Source: CAYYYP01 sp964475985
Lineage (GTDB): Bacteria; Bdellovibrionota; UBA1018; CAYHWW01
Direction of reading: 5' to 3'
Assembly (NCBI GenBank): GCA_964475985.1
Contig: CAYYYP010000008.1
Span: 1 to 64,000, forward strand
Length of the DNA stretch: 64,000 nt
Shown: positions 52,695 to 61,841 of the stretch, piece after piece
Numbering within the stretch: position 1 is the stretch's first letter
How the letters are laid out: each line of letters starts with the position of its first letter
Position numbers and translations under genes: made by a program
The notes under the pieces: model-generated
Told to the model about the DNA's origin: nothing
The model's database searches: none
The model's input: only the letters and a program-made list of their open reading frames with translations

Positions 52695-55325
52695 ATGAAG
52701 TTCTTTCGCTTTAATGTTTTTACGTTTGGCTTTTTACTGTTCTTTTTGTTCGGGGTCGCTTCCAGTGACGCCAGAAGAAGTAGGCCAGATGAGCAGCCAG
52801 CGCCGAATATTATTAGGGCAAATACTTCAGATCCCATTAGTGCGCGGGGTCCCTTAGGATCATTTCAACTCATTGCAACTTCTGCCAATTTCCCAGGCAG
52901 TGCTGAGAATTTAAATTCATCTGTCACTTCATCCCTCTCCGTTGAGCGAGATGCTGACATTATTGATTTGATCGTAAGGCTTATCGATGAAGATATTGCC
53001 GACAAGTCAGTACCCAATTCTCAAAAAGGCTTGTTGCTTACTCGTTACGGAGTAGGTGATCCAAGACTTGTGGCTGCCTATCTTAGGGCAAAGGCCGCGG
53101 GCTATGCCGAGCTCGTCATTCTCACAGATTTGAATCAATCCTTGCGGGTGGATTGGCCGGAAGGGACAAAGCTTAGTAATGAATTTTCGGACCCTTTGGT
53201 AAAACATAAAGAAGGTTCGCCCATGACCGATACTCTTGAGGCGTTGCTCGCCGCGGGATTTAAGTATCGTACCGGAGCCAACATTAACGCTCCATTTGCA
53301 ATATCGAGTGTTCCCCTTACGGATTCTATGGTGTCTAGAAAAGTTCCGGGGGATGAGACGGGCGAAGAGCGAACGCTGGTCGAAAATGATGCCATGGGTG
53401 ATCTCATGCACCTGAAACAATTTTTTACTTATCGCATTCAGAAAAAACCTGTGAAGGGCCGCGTTTCTGCGCAACGAAGAGGCCAGCGCCCGACGCAAGA
53501 AGCAGATGCAGCGTCTGCCGAGGAGATACTTGCGCAAGCCACTGTGCAGAGAATCGTGCGTAAGTTTGAGTTTTCTACTTCAAATTTAGTTGGTCCTAAC
53601 GAACGCTTCAATCGCAGCTATGTGGATTTAGATCCAGATATTGCGCAGTATGCGCTAGATCACGATTTTATTTTCATGAGCGCCATGGGTAAGCCTGAAA
53701 CAAATGAAATCTGTGACGCGCCAACCCGGCCAGCCCTTCGAAAGCTTTATTCGCTCCCGCAGGCTTTGGTCAATCATTACAGTTCACGAAAGATTACTCT
53801 TTCGGATGATCATTTACCCTATAAACAAATTGCATATACCGATGGGCGTTACGATCTGAATCAGGCGATTGCCGATCAACTTGTGCGAATGAAGGAATCG
53901 CCCGCGAATCATAAGTTAGCGCTTTTCGTAGGCAGTCATTTTGCGCCTACGCATAAGGCGGGGGCTGATGCGTTGATTGACCTTATGGAGTTTGATCGCG
54001 AGGCGCCGGTATTTTTTTTAAGTGAACACCGGTTTTCAACTTTGAGGGGTTGGGGAAGGGTTGCTTCGCTTTTGGGGTTTCCTGTACTGCGGCCACGCAA
54101 TATTCCTTCACCTCGAGCCGTGTTAACTAGTGCACTGTTTGATGCGGAAGATCGTTTGCGGATTCGATCATTTATTTGGGGTAAACCTACGTCCGATTTC
54201 GCAAGCGGAGGAAATTATGATCCAGATGAAGCCCCGCGCAAAGATCATGTACTGCATGACAAAACGACGATGATTTTTGAGCAGGAAGACGGCGTTCTCG
54301 TCGCTTATCTACGCACAGGAAGTTTCAACTGGAGTGGTCATTATCAAAGCCAAGAGATGCAGGTTACGACTAGGGTTCCCATTGCGCCCATGGATGATGC
54401 GCTCTTAGCTCAAGTCCGAAACGAGGCAAAGAGCGAAGGCACGGGCGCCGGTGCGTCGCGCGTGGGAAAATACGACACCCTTCGGCGGTTGATGGCAGCT
54501 GCGGGAGAAAATGCGCTCCTTGAAATTTTTGACAGCATCATCAACACGGCGATGGTTGAAAAAAAATCGGCGCCCTTCGGACGTTTTGCATTATTCAAAG
54601 ACATCCTAGGGTTTCTCACCGGTCAGGTGCTCCACGAGCAGAATGATGTTGAGGTCAGACGTGTGATGGAGCTTATGACCATAAAAAATCAAAATGCGAC
54701 GCCCACGCCAGTGGAGCCCAATCCCACCGAATCTAGTTCTGAAGGGAGCTCTGGGGTAGAGGCGAGGATAGCTTCGGCAGCGCCGAAGGTAGCTGAAGTG
54801 AAAGGGTCGCAATTAGCGACGGCTCTACTCAAAATGTTTGAAAGTCCAAGCATTATGACCGCAAAGTACCGGCCCACTGAAGCGGGCTTGCTGTCGAATG
54901 TGACGAGGATTGAGCAGTTCATGGCTTGGTGGGCATCCCATCGACCAGGTAAACCACTAAGTCCCTATAAAACAATTCTTGCTTGTATGCCTCTGGCCTT
55001 CGGAATTTCTGAGGGACCGAGTGCTAAAATGAAAGGAATCTCTGCATTTCAGGCCAAGCAAATTTTAGGGACGGCACTAGGTGGCCCCATGGGTGCGCCA
55101 GAAACGCAAACCGCGTTGCGGGAAATCTGGGACCTATGGCAAATGAAATTTATTGATGGCAACAATGCCTTGGTACCGTTTCCTGAATGGAAGCCTAAAG
55201 GCGAACGGGCCTCAACTGCCCCGGCCGCGGTAAAACATTCGCCGACGCGTCCGCGGGGCGAAGTGGAGTGCGAAGCAGACCTTTCGGAAATTCAAGAATC
55301 TGTGCCTAAACCAAAAGGTAGTTAA
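52695..55325 (+). CDS. Secreted phospholipase D-like protein
   Basis: 876 residues. Signal peptide (residues 1-27, FGFLLFFLFGVASSDA). The N-terminal third (VRLIDEDIADK..., YLRAKAAGYAELVILTD) has the pattern of a PLD-superfamily domain; a recognisable HKD-type motif is HDKTTMIF (His521, Lys523) with the following TGSFNWSGH. A second complete HxK motif is not evident, so catalytic activity is uncertain. The C-terminal 170 residues are a different, unrecognised region. SD GGGGG lies close to the start; envelope or extracellular location. Confidence 0.65.
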   Translation: MKFFRFNVFTFGFLLFFLFGVASSDARRSRPDEQPAPNIIRANTSDPISARGPLGSFQLIATSANFPGSAENLNSSVTSSLSVERDADIIDLIVRLIDEDIADKSVPNSQKGLLLTRYGVGDPRLVAAYLRAKAAGYAELVILTDLNQSLRVDWPEGTKLSNEFSDPLVKHKEGSPMTDTLEALLAAGFKYRTGANINAPFAISSVPLTDSMVSRKVPGDETGEERTLVENDAMGDLMHLKQFFTYRIQKKPVKGRVSAQRRGQRPTQEADAASAEEILAQATVQRIVRKFEFSTSNLVGPNERFNRSYVDLDPDIAQYALDHDFIFMSAMGKPETNEICDAPTRPALRKLYSLPQALVNHYSSRKITLSDDHLPYKQIAYTDGRYDLNQAIADQLVRMKESPANHKLALFVGSHFAPTHKAGADALIDLMEFDREAPVFFLSEHRFSTLRGWGRVASLLGFPVLRPRNIPSPRAVLTSALFDAEDRLRIRSFIWGKPTSDFASGGNYDPDEAPRKDHVLHDKTTMIFEQEDGVLVAYLRTGSFNWSGHYQSQEMQVTTRVPIAPMDDALLAQVRNEAKSEGTGAGASRVGKYDTLRRLMAAAGENALLEIFDSIINTAMVEKKSAPFGRFALFKDILGFLTGQVLHEQNDVEVRRVMELMTIKNQNATPTPVEPNPTESSSEGSSGVEARIASAAPKVAEVKGSQLATALLKMFESPSIMTAKYRPTEAGLLSNVTRIEQFMAWWASHRPGKPLSPYKTILACMPLAFGISEGPSAKMKGISAFQAKQILGTALGGPMGAPETQTALREIWDLWQMKFIDGNNALVPFPEWKPKGERASTAPAAVKHSPTRPRGEVECEADLSEIQESVPKPKGS

Positions 55326-55382
55326 GGAAATTGCCGTCCGATAATTGGTGTCGGCATTATAGATTTAACGTGAAATTCAGAT

Positions 55383-55418
55383 AAAGGAGGTCGATGCGTA
55401 AGTGCACCGACCTCCTTT
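55383..55418. terminator. Bidirectional terminator between convergent genes
   Basis: AAAGGAGGTCG (55383-55393) and CGACCTCCTTT (55408-55418) form a perfect 11-bp stem with a 14-base loop. A/T-runs flank it on both sides (TTTGATTTT after; AAATTCAGATAAA before), so it can end both the PLD-like gene and the opposing lipoprotein gene at 55441-56031. Confidence 0.85.
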
Positions 55419-55440
55419 GATTTTGGTCTATTTTCCGAAT

Positions 55441-56031
55441 CTAAATCGCGTCGGTAGTCGGTGATGTGCTTTCGTTGAGTACGGTCGGATCACTTGGGAA
55501 ATCTAAAATTCCCGCTAAGTCCGGATAAAATCCGAAGATGCTCTCAAGGGCCACTCTGGTATTTTGGGCCGGACGTGGATGAGCAAATCCTTCCCGACAA
55601 GTGGTCACTACGCGAGCCGAAAGCGCCGCCGTAAGCACCGGTAAACCATAGGCCGTCGTGATGGCTTGATTTACGCGTTCGGGGAGTCTGCGACAAAGTT
55701 CCACATCTTGATTTCGTTCCTTAATGATTTGGCCTAGGCGAAACGATGAAAATCCTACGCGGCAACCTACGGTCACCTTTTCCAGATCGTTCAACCCTCG
55801 TCGCCTTCCGTTCTGATCCGCCGGAATGGGTTGAACCGTTCCACATTCGTCACCATCGCTGTCGTAATGTTGACGTGCATTGGCGATCCCTTGGACAACG
55901 CCCGAAAAGAATGCGCCCTCCTCCCGCTCTGGACACCCCGAAAACCCCATGCATAGCGCCGTGATCGCTAAAGTCATGGTAGCGCCCGCCGTACGCGTTG
56001 CGCGAAAAAATATCTTTTTCGAAAACCCCAT
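55441..56031 (-). CDS. Lipoprotein of unknown function
   Basis: 196 residues. The N-terminus has a basic start, a hydrophobic stretch and a lipobox MGFSGC (Cys near 33), so it should be a lipid-anchored envelope protein. The mature part has five more Cys (CGTVQP, VGCRVG, ELCRRL, VTTCREG) that may pair. I do not recognise the family. Convergent with the PLD-like gene, divergent from glutaredoxin. Confidence 0.75.
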   Translation of the reverse strand: MGFSKKIFFRATRTAGATMTLAITALCMGFSGCPEREEGAFFSGVVQGIANARQHYDSDGDECGTVQPIPADQNGRRRGLNDLEKVTVGCRVGFSSFRLGQIIKERNQDVELCRRLPERVNQAITTAYGLPVLTAALSARVVTTCREGFAHPRPAQNTRVALESIFGFYPDLAGILDFPSDPTVLNESTSPTTDAI

Positions 56032-56233
56032 ATATTACCCCCTGGCAGGAGAATACATCACCGAGCTTGTTTGACAACTTGCCGGCCGAATATCTGCGGA
56101 CTAAAAAGCTACGCATAATGCATTGCGTCCGTTGATTCTCAATAGATTCATGGCGATTTACCGGCTTTTTTTATAGGATGAGGCGACGTTAAAAACTTTA
56201 ATTATGGTTCGAGATACGTGAGGTAACTGATTC

Positions 56234-56491
56234 ATGAAAAAAATTCTTATCTATACGACGGACTATTGTCCCTACTGTGAACGGGCCAAAAAACTGCTTA
56301 AATCTAAGGGTTACGCCTATGAAGAAGTGAAGCTCACCGAGGAAGATGATCAAGCGTGGACGGACCTGGAAGCTAAAACACACTTCAAAACCGTGCCCCA
56401 AATTTTTATTGACGGTAAGTTTCAAGGTGGATTCACGGAACTGGCAGCTTTAGACCAAAAAGGTGAGCTCTCACGTTTAGTTGAGGCCTAA
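56234..56491 (+). CDS. grxC: Glutaredoxin (Grx3 type)
   Basis: 85 residues with the dithiol active site CPYC (12-15), the TVPQIFIDG loop with cis-Pro and the GGFTEL segment that binds glutathione. Cytoplasmic reductant of disulfides. SD GAGGTAAC. The stop is immediately followed by the ATG of the next gene. Confidence 0.95.
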   Translation: MKKILIYTTDYCPYCERAKKLLKSKGYAYEEVKLTEEDDQAWTDLEAKTHFKTVPQIFIDGKFQGGFTELAALDQKGELSRLVEA

Positions 56492-57373
56492 ATGGTAGCC
56501 TCCACGGCGAATACGTTGATCAAACAGATTCCGTTAAGCACGACGGCAAATCTGCACTCAAGGGTTGCATTACCGGCGAACGGAACTGCCCCTAGGGGCT
56601 GGGTCATCATGCTCCATGGGTTTTTAGGCGCAGCCAGGAATCTCTGGCGGTTGGCCGAAGGCCTAACGAGCGCTAACTTAGGTGTGATTTTGTACGATCA
56701 GCGAGGGCATGGACATTCCTCTTGGATTGAAAGCGGTAGCGAGTACAGCTTAGATGTCTTTGCGGCCGATCTAGAAACCGTTTTGGCATTTTATACAAAC
56801 GAGTTCCGTGGGCAGGGCTGGGATTTGAATCAAGTCCATCTCTGCGGACATTCCATGGGCGGTCGCGTTTGCCTGCGAGCAACCGCCCGGATTCCAGCTA
56901 ATATTCTGAGCTTAGCTCTCATGGATGTTGGGCCATGGTTGAATCAAGCGGCATTCGATGATCTTTGTTCTTTGATTGATCCGCTGCCCTTGGAATTTAA
57001 TTCAAAGGCCGAAGCCGCTGAGATTTTAGCCCCGGAGGGCTTCGCGCTACAACAGTTTTTGTTATCCAATATGAAAGTCCAAAGTGATGGCAAAGTCAGG
57101 TGGGTTTGTGACTTCGAAAAACTTCGGAAGCTTTTGCATGCGGGGGGCGTAGGCACGGAGCAGTCGGATGATCTTCGCAAAGCGCAGTGCCCTACCTTGC
57201 TTTTGCGGGGCGGGGATTCTGGTCATTTCACCAAAGAAGAAGCTTTGCGGGCACAAAATTTAAATCAGAAAAATATTCGCCTGAATGAGGTGCCAAGGGC
57301 TGGACACTGGCTGCATTCGGATAATTTTGAAGGAACCTTAAACGGATTGCTTCAGTGGTATGGAGACAAATAA
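56492..57373 (+). CDS. Alpha/beta hydrolase
   Basis: 293 residues. Oxyanion region MLHGFLGAARNLW, YDQRGHGHSSW, nucleophile elbow GHSMGGR, acid in LLLRGGDSGHFTK region and catalytic His in AGHWLHSDNF. This pattern matches YbfF/esterase-like or MenH-like hydrolases; the substrate is open. Directly abuts glutaredoxin and the next gene begins right after its stop, forming a three-gene operon. Confidence 0.9.
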   Translation: MVASTANTLIKQIPLSTTANLHSRVALPANGTAPRGWVIMLHGFLGAARNLWRLAEGLTSANLGVILYDQRGHGHSSWIESGSEYSLDVFAADLETVLAFYTNEFRGQGWDLNQVHLCGHSMGGRVCLRATARIPANILSLALMDVGPWLNQAAFDDLCSLIDPLPLEFNSKAEAAEILAPEGFALQQFLLSNMKVQSDGKVRWVCDFEKLRKLLHAGGVGTEQSDDLRKAQCPTLLLRGGDSGHFTKEEALRAQNLNQKNIRLNEVPRAGHWLHSDNFEGTLNGLLQWYGDK

Positions 57374-59239
57374 ATGGGATTTTTAAAATCTAAGGGCTGG
57401 GTTTTCCAAGGTACGTTTTTAATTTTTTTCTCTTTGATGACGAGCATTCCTTGCTTTAGCAAGGCGGTAAATCCACCCCTGGACCTAAACTTTAAGGTTC
57501 AGATCCAAAAAAGCGGAGAGGTGGTATTGACGGCACCAAAGGGGCATCATTTTAATTTTGAAGCCCCACGTTCAGCTAGACTCGTTGTCATGGAATCCAG
57601 CGACGCTACGAAGGATCGGAGTGACGGGCCATCTTGGTTTTTAGAAATCAAAAATCGACCGCCCCGCCGTAGCCCGTTCGCTAAACTTAGGGAAATGCAT
57701 TTTGCGCTTATGATGCAAAGAAAGGAATTTCCCGCGGACTTCTCCGCAAAACGTATTCAGTTGGAAGTGAAAGCATTCCTTTGCGATGATTCAAAAACGT
57801 ACTGTTTAGAAAAAAATGCGCTCTTGCTTCTGTCTGATCTACAAAAAGAACTTTTGGTCAAACAGCTAACGGATGCAGAAGCTCCGTCAAAAAATTTAAA
57901 CGTTGCAAGTGAGGATCTGGCCGATAGCGAAAAGGCGCAAATAACTTCGCTGCAAAGTGCCCTAGAGTTAGCCAAAAAAAATTCTCAGCCCATTATCGCG
58001 GATTTTTATGGCAGGTGGTGTGCGCCCTGTAACCTTTTAGATTCTGAGGTGTTTGAGAAACCTGTTTTTAAAACTGCCGTTAAGGACTTTATATTCGCCC
58101 GAATCGATGTGGATGACCCAACCTCCTTTGCGGCCAAGTCGAAATATAAGATTGGCGGTTATCCAACGGTTTTATTCCTAAACTCTAAAGGTGAAGAGTT
58201 AAAGCGCGTCGTGGGGTTTTTGCCGGCCGAAGAATTTATTAAAAGCATGGATGAGATTCGGAGAAACGAAACGTTATCTGAGACATTGCTGCTTGCCCAA
58301 ACCCAGACTGATGAGGCAACTCCTGAAAAATATTTTGCCTATGAAAAGTTGGGCGACTTAGCCGCCGCTCGTGGTGAACATAAAAAAGCGCTGGAGTTCT
58401 ACGAAAACGCGAGTCCAAGCTGGTCCGGAATTATGCCCAAGGGTGGTTTGAAGGAAGGTGAGCTTCTTGCCTTCACGAATATAAAGTATGAAAAAATTTG
58501 GCGAACTAAACTTGCACTGGAGGAAATGAAAGGCGTTACCCCGGAAAACGTCGACGCACTGAAGTTAAAGCAACAAATTCTAAAATTCTCCACCGACGAC
58601 CAGCTTAAGCTTGATGCGTTGCGAATATTGGGTAGATCGCTTGCCGAGTTCAATGACGCGGTCGTGTTGATTGATAAAAAACTTACTAAGCGGGACCGAA
58701 GCTCGACGCCCGCTTGGGAACTTTATGAGCTGAAGGCAGATTTTCAGGAAAAGATTTTTGCTATCTCAAAGAATTCAGAGGATAAAAAAGCAGCGCAGTA
58801 TTCATATAGGAATGCTGCCCGCGCCTTGGAAAAATTTCCCCGCAGCCGTGGCTACGTTTTGGAGTTGGCGTACGTTCTGGGCGAAGCCGGAGAGGTTAAA
58901 AAAGCGGAAAAAATTTATAATCTGTTTCAGAAGAAGTTTCCCCAGGAGTTTACTTTTTGGTTTGCCCACGCCCGTTTGCTCGAAAAACTGAAGCGTTTTC
59001 CTGAGGCCCTAAGCCATGCGGAAAAGGCATATGAATACTCCTACGGCGACAATCGCTTGCGCAGTTCGCTCGTTTTAGCGCGCACCCTCGCGAGTTTGAA
59101 TCAGAAGGAAAAAGCCGTGAAATTGGCAACGGATACTCTGGCGGCCCAGGAAGATCCTGCGAAAAACGGCCTTGAAGTAAGGACTTCTAAATACCGTTCC
59201 GATTTGGAAGAATTTGTAAGGCAGCAGCAAATTCTTTAG
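57374..59239 (+). CDS. Periplasmic DsbD-N-like/thioredoxin/TPR protein
   Basis: 621 residues. Signal peptide (about 1-30). Residues 33-170 resemble the N-terminal domain of DsbD by pattern (FNFEAPRSARLV...KAFLCDDSKTYC). Then a thioredoxin domain with active site WCAPC (216-219) and YPTVLF at about 275. From about 330 to 610 come helical repeats of TPR type. Starts right after the alpha/beta hydrolase stop. Predicted to be a secreted thiol oxidoreductase with a protein-binding repeat arm. Confidence 0.8.
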   Translation: MGFLKSKGWVFQGTFLIFFSLMTSIPCFSKAVNPPLDLNFKVQIQKSGEVVLTAPKGHHFNFEAPRSARLVVMESSDATKDRSDGPSWFLEIKNRPPRRSPFAKLREMHFALMMQRKEFPADFSAKRIQLEVKAFLCDDSKTYCLEKNALLLLSDLQKELLVKQLTDAEAPSKNLNVASEDLADSEKAQITSLQSALELAKKNSQPIIADFYGRWCAPCNLLDSEVFEKPVFKTAVKDFIFARIDVDDPTSFAAKSKYKIGGYPTVLFLNSKGEELKRVVGFLPAEEFIKSMDEIRRNETLSETLLLAQTQTDEATPEKYFAYEKLGDLAAARGEHKKALEFYENASPSWSGIMPKGGLKEGELLAFTNIKYEKIWRTKLALEEMKGVTPENVDALKLKQQILKFSTDDQLKLDALRILGRSLAEFNDAVVLIDKKLTKRDRSSTPAWELYELKADFQEKIFAISKNSEDKKAAQYSYRNAARALEKFPRSRGYVLELAYVLGEAGEVKKAEKIYNLFQKKFPQEFTFWFAHARLLEKLKRFPEALSHAEKAYEYSYGDNRLRSSLVLARTLASLNQKEKAVKLATDTLAAQEDPAKNGLEVRTSKYRSDLEEFVRQQQIL

Positions 59240-59293
59240 GGGGTTCCCTCAAGGTCGTTGAAAAACCCAAACGCTTAGCCTCATAATGGGGAT

Positions 59294-60058
59294 ATGGACT
59301 TAGAGACTTCTTCCCCCCCTCAACCAGAAATGAGATTTCGTCCACTAACGGATGGGCTTGGCATTAACCATTTTGCGGATGGATCTCCCTACGCAGCGCC
59401 CAATGGCACTTCACGAAAGGTTGCTCAGGCCGGACGGGCTACTTCGCCTCATAATACTGGTAAGACAGATGCCGTGGATCGTACCCCACAGTTTACGGCC
59501 CCAGTTTTCTCTTCCGTAGCCTCGGGCATGACCGGCGTTTCGCCGCGCGTCAGTGCGGCTGCGTTTCCACAAATGGAAGTGCGGGGGGTGTCGTCGGAAG
59601 GGATGCGACCCGCTTCAGGTTTTGCCCGGTTCTTTTCGTTTCTGGCCGATATTTTTTTCGTCTCTTTGGGGTTCGTTTTTATCGTTTGGCTTGGTTTTTA
59701 TCTCAACGGTATGACCGCCCCCATGGTGGTAAAGCTCATAACCCAGCGCGATCTCATCAAGGGCACAACTTCCTTCGGTGATTTTTTGATGCCATTCTTG
59801 CTTCTCTATTTTGTGATTTCCGTAGGTTATTTTGTGGTTCAGGAAGTGACCTGGCACCGGACTTTAGGCAAAGCGTTATTCGGTCTTAGGATTGAGGCAA
59901 AGTCCACCATGAGCATTTTAGGTCGCATTTTTTGTTTCATGCTCGCAGCCCTGCCTTTGGGTTTAGGTTTTATTTGGTACTTTTTTGATTCTCGCAAAAG
60001 ATGTTGGCATGATGTTGTTTCTGATAGCGATGTTTTAAGCTATTCCTCTTCTTCGTGA
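59294..60058 (+). CDS. RDD-family membrane protein
   Basis: 254 residues. A polar, Pro/Ser-rich cytoplasmic N-terminal region of about 110 residues precedes the RDD domain: conserved Arg in ASGFARFFSFLADIFFVSLGF, transmembrane segments near 117-135, 155-180 and 212-230, and GKALFGLRIEAK between the second and third. The last codons overlap the start of the next gene (GTGA). Function of the family is mostly unknown. Confidence 0.85.
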   Translation: MDLETSSPPQPEMRFRPLTDGLGINHFADGSPYAAPNGTSRKVAQAGRATSPHNTGKTDAVDRTPQFTAPVFSSVASGMTGVSPRVSAAAFPQMEVRGVSSEGMRPASGFARFFSFLADIFFVSLGFVFIVWLGFYLNGMTAPMVVKLITQRDLIKGTTSFGDFLMPFLLLYFVISVGYFVVQEVTWHRTLGKALFGLRIEAKSTMSILGRIFCFMLAALPLGLGFIWYFFDSRKRCWHDVVSDSDVLSYSSSS

Positions 60059-60546
60059 GCTCCACAAAAACTTCAAAAGTTAAAATCAAATCTCCGGCTG
60101 TTTTGCAGAAATTATTTGCTGGCTTTCGCCGTAAGGGCCTTAAGGTCGTATTTACCAATGGCTGCTTTGACCTTCTTCATGAAGGCCATGTCGCTTACCT
60201 TGAGCATGCTAAATCACTGGGAGATGTATTGGTGATCGCGATGGACACCGATGCGGCAGTAAGAAAGCTCAAAGGTGCGGATCGTCCTATAAATAACTTA
60301 CGTTCAAGGCAACGGGTCATGGCCGGCTTAGGTTGCGTAGATTTCGTAACGTCCTTCGCTAAGGGGGACCCACGACCGTTGATTCTAAAACTCAAGCCAC
60401 ACGTATTGGTTAAGGGCGGTGATTGGTCCTTAGAGAAAATCCGAGGTGCATCTGAGGTTTTGGGCTGGGGTGGGCGAGTCTATTCATTGCCCTACATTAA
60501 GGGTCGATCGACAACAAAAATTATTGAGAAGATTCAACAACGATGA
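60055..60546 (+). CDS. rfaE2: Heptose-1-phosphate adenylyltransferase-like nucleotidyltransferase (RfaE2)
   Basis: 163 residues from a GTG overlapping the RDD gene. HxGH nucleotidyltransferase motif FTNGCFDLLHEGHVAYLEHA, and KGRSTTKIIEKI at the end match the C-terminal domain of HldE. Only this domain is present, no kinase domain, so it is the stand-alone RfaE2 form that would make ADP-heptose for LPS. ATGA overlap with meaB. Confidence 0.88.
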   Translation: MSSTKTSKVKIKSPAVLQKLFAGFRRKGLKVVFTNGCFDLLHEGHVAYLEHAKSLGDVLVIAMDTDAAVRKLKGADRPINNLRSRQRVMAGLGCVDFVTSFAKGDPRPLILKLKPHVLVKGGDWSLEKIRGASEVLGWGGRVYSLPYIKGRSTTKIIEKIQQR

Positions 60547-61520
60547 ACACCGCAGAAACTAATGCAAAAAAATATTCCGATGTCATCGCGGCGATCCAAG
60601 CGGGGGATAGGCGACGGCTAGCCCGGGCCATCACTTTTGTGGAAAATAGAAAGGCCGGTTACCAGCAGTTTTTGGAGGCACTTTTCCCTGAGGGCGGTAC
60701 TTCATTTGTTTTAGGAATCACTGGTCCTCCAGGCGCGGGAAAGAGCACGGTAACCGATAAGCTTGCAAAGCTTTTGCGTGCTCGCGGGGATACGGTTGCA
60801 ATTTTGGCGGTGGACCCTTCTTCACCGTTTAGCGGCGGCGCCGTCTTAGGGGACCGGATTCGCATGCAGGATCACGGTGGGGATGACGGAGTTTATATTC
60901 GAAGCTTAGGCACGCGTGGTCAGCACGGTGGGCTTTCCACGGCTACTCGCGACATCGTAAAAGTTTTGGATGGCGCTAAGTTTCAGTGGGTACTTTTAGA
61001 GACGGCCGGGGTTGGCCAGACGGAACTTGAAATCATGCGCGTGGCCCACTGCGTGGCGGTGGTTTTGGTGCCGGAAAGTGGAGATGGCATTCAAATGATG
61101 AAGGCCGGACTTATGGAAATCGCTGATCTATTCCTAGTAAATAAAAGTGATCGACCCGAGGCGGATAAAATTTTGCGTGAGATCCTGAACATGATGAGTG
61201 TCGGCATGCCCCGCGATCCGGAATGGATGCCCCCAGTTTTAAAGGCCCAGGCGCTCAACGATATTGGTATCGATGAATTCCTTAAGGCCGTTGATCGCTA
61301 CCGGGATCACATTATGAAGTCAGGCCTTTTGGCGATGAAACGGGCACAACACCTAAGGGATGACGTTCGCGAACATATACTGGATACGGTCAATATTTCT
61401 TTGGACGCGTGGTTCAATAGCGAAAAAGGCAATGAGCTTCTCAATCTTGCCCAAGCTCGCAGCCGAAGCCCCTATCAGGTTGCCGATGAGATCTGGGTAG
61501 AGATCTGCAAACAATTTTAA
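60543..61520 (+). CDS. meaB: Methylmalonyl-CoA mutase chaperone GTPase MeaB
   Basis: 325 residues. P-loop GITGPPGAGKST at about 58-69, then DPSSPFSGGAVLGDRIRM, ETAGVGQTELE, and NKSD for guanine. MeaB/ArgK loads and protects the B12 cofactor of the mutase. The partner large subunit is at 47131. Ends before a strong stem-loop. Confidence 0.95.
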   Translation: MNTAETNAKKYSDVIAAIQAGDRRRLARAITFVENRKAGYQQFLEALFPEGGTSFVLGITGPPGAGKSTVTDKLAKLLRARGDTVAILAVDPSSPFSGGAVLGDRIRMQDHGGDDGVYIRSLGTRGQHGGLSTATRDIVKVLDGAKFQWVLLETAGVGQTELEIMRVAHCVAVVLVPESGDGIQMMKAGLMEIADLFLVNKSDRPEADKILREILNMMSVGMPRDPEWMPPVLKAQALNDIGIDEFLKAVDRYRDHIMKSGLLAMKRAQHLRDDVREHILDTVNISLDAWFNSEKGNELLNLAQARSRSPYQVADEIWVEICKQF

Positions 61521-61524
61521 TTTA

Positions 61525-61582
61525 TAGCGCAAAACCCGGGTGTTTTCGTCACAATTCCGGTTTTTTATGAGCGCTATTTTTC
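61525..61582 (+). terminator. Intrinsic terminator after meaB
   Basis: TAGCGC (61525-61530) pairs with GCGCTA (61571-61576); inside, AAAACC..GG pairs CCGGTTTT with one bulge. A T-run (61577-61581) follows. It isolates the meaB operon from the flagellin leader. Confidence 0.75.
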
Positions 61583-61841
61583 AAGATTTTTCACTAGGCA
61601 AAATAGTTCTAAAGTAAAACTGTCGGGTACCCGAATCTCTCTCTGTAAGCAGCTAAGTACGGCAAAAGCAGAGCTTAAGAATGGTTTTTGGGTTCTGCAG
61701 TTTTAACAATTAGCACAGGGGCAAGGGTGGCTACAGCAAGTGTGTGGCGCAGATATGGGGGCAAACCCGCAGGGGTAAATGCATCCTATTGATCTGTGCG
61801 ACATCCGACCCTCCTGTTTTCTTTTTAGGGGGTAGTTAAGT
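61583..61841 (+). promoter_or_regulatory. Flagellin 1 upstream region and leader
   Basis: About 260 bases with no gene. CTAAAGT at 61609-61615 is followed, 16 bases after TAAA, by CCCGAATC, a degenerate copy (4 of 8) of the sigma-28 -10 at exactly the spacing used for flagellin 2, and this overlaps the perfect palindrome TCGGGTACCCGA (61623-61634). Downstream, AAAAGCAGA...TCTGC..TTTT (61664-61704) can form an attenuator-like hairpin. If transcription starts near 61645 the untranslated leader is about 200 bases. Confidence 0.45.

Noticed and set aside
61640..61841. Cyclic-di-GMP riboswitch in the flagellin 1 leader
   Set aside because: A GGGCAAACC-like string occurs, but the GAAA tetraloop, the GACGCAAAGCC block and the second receptor helix are absent.
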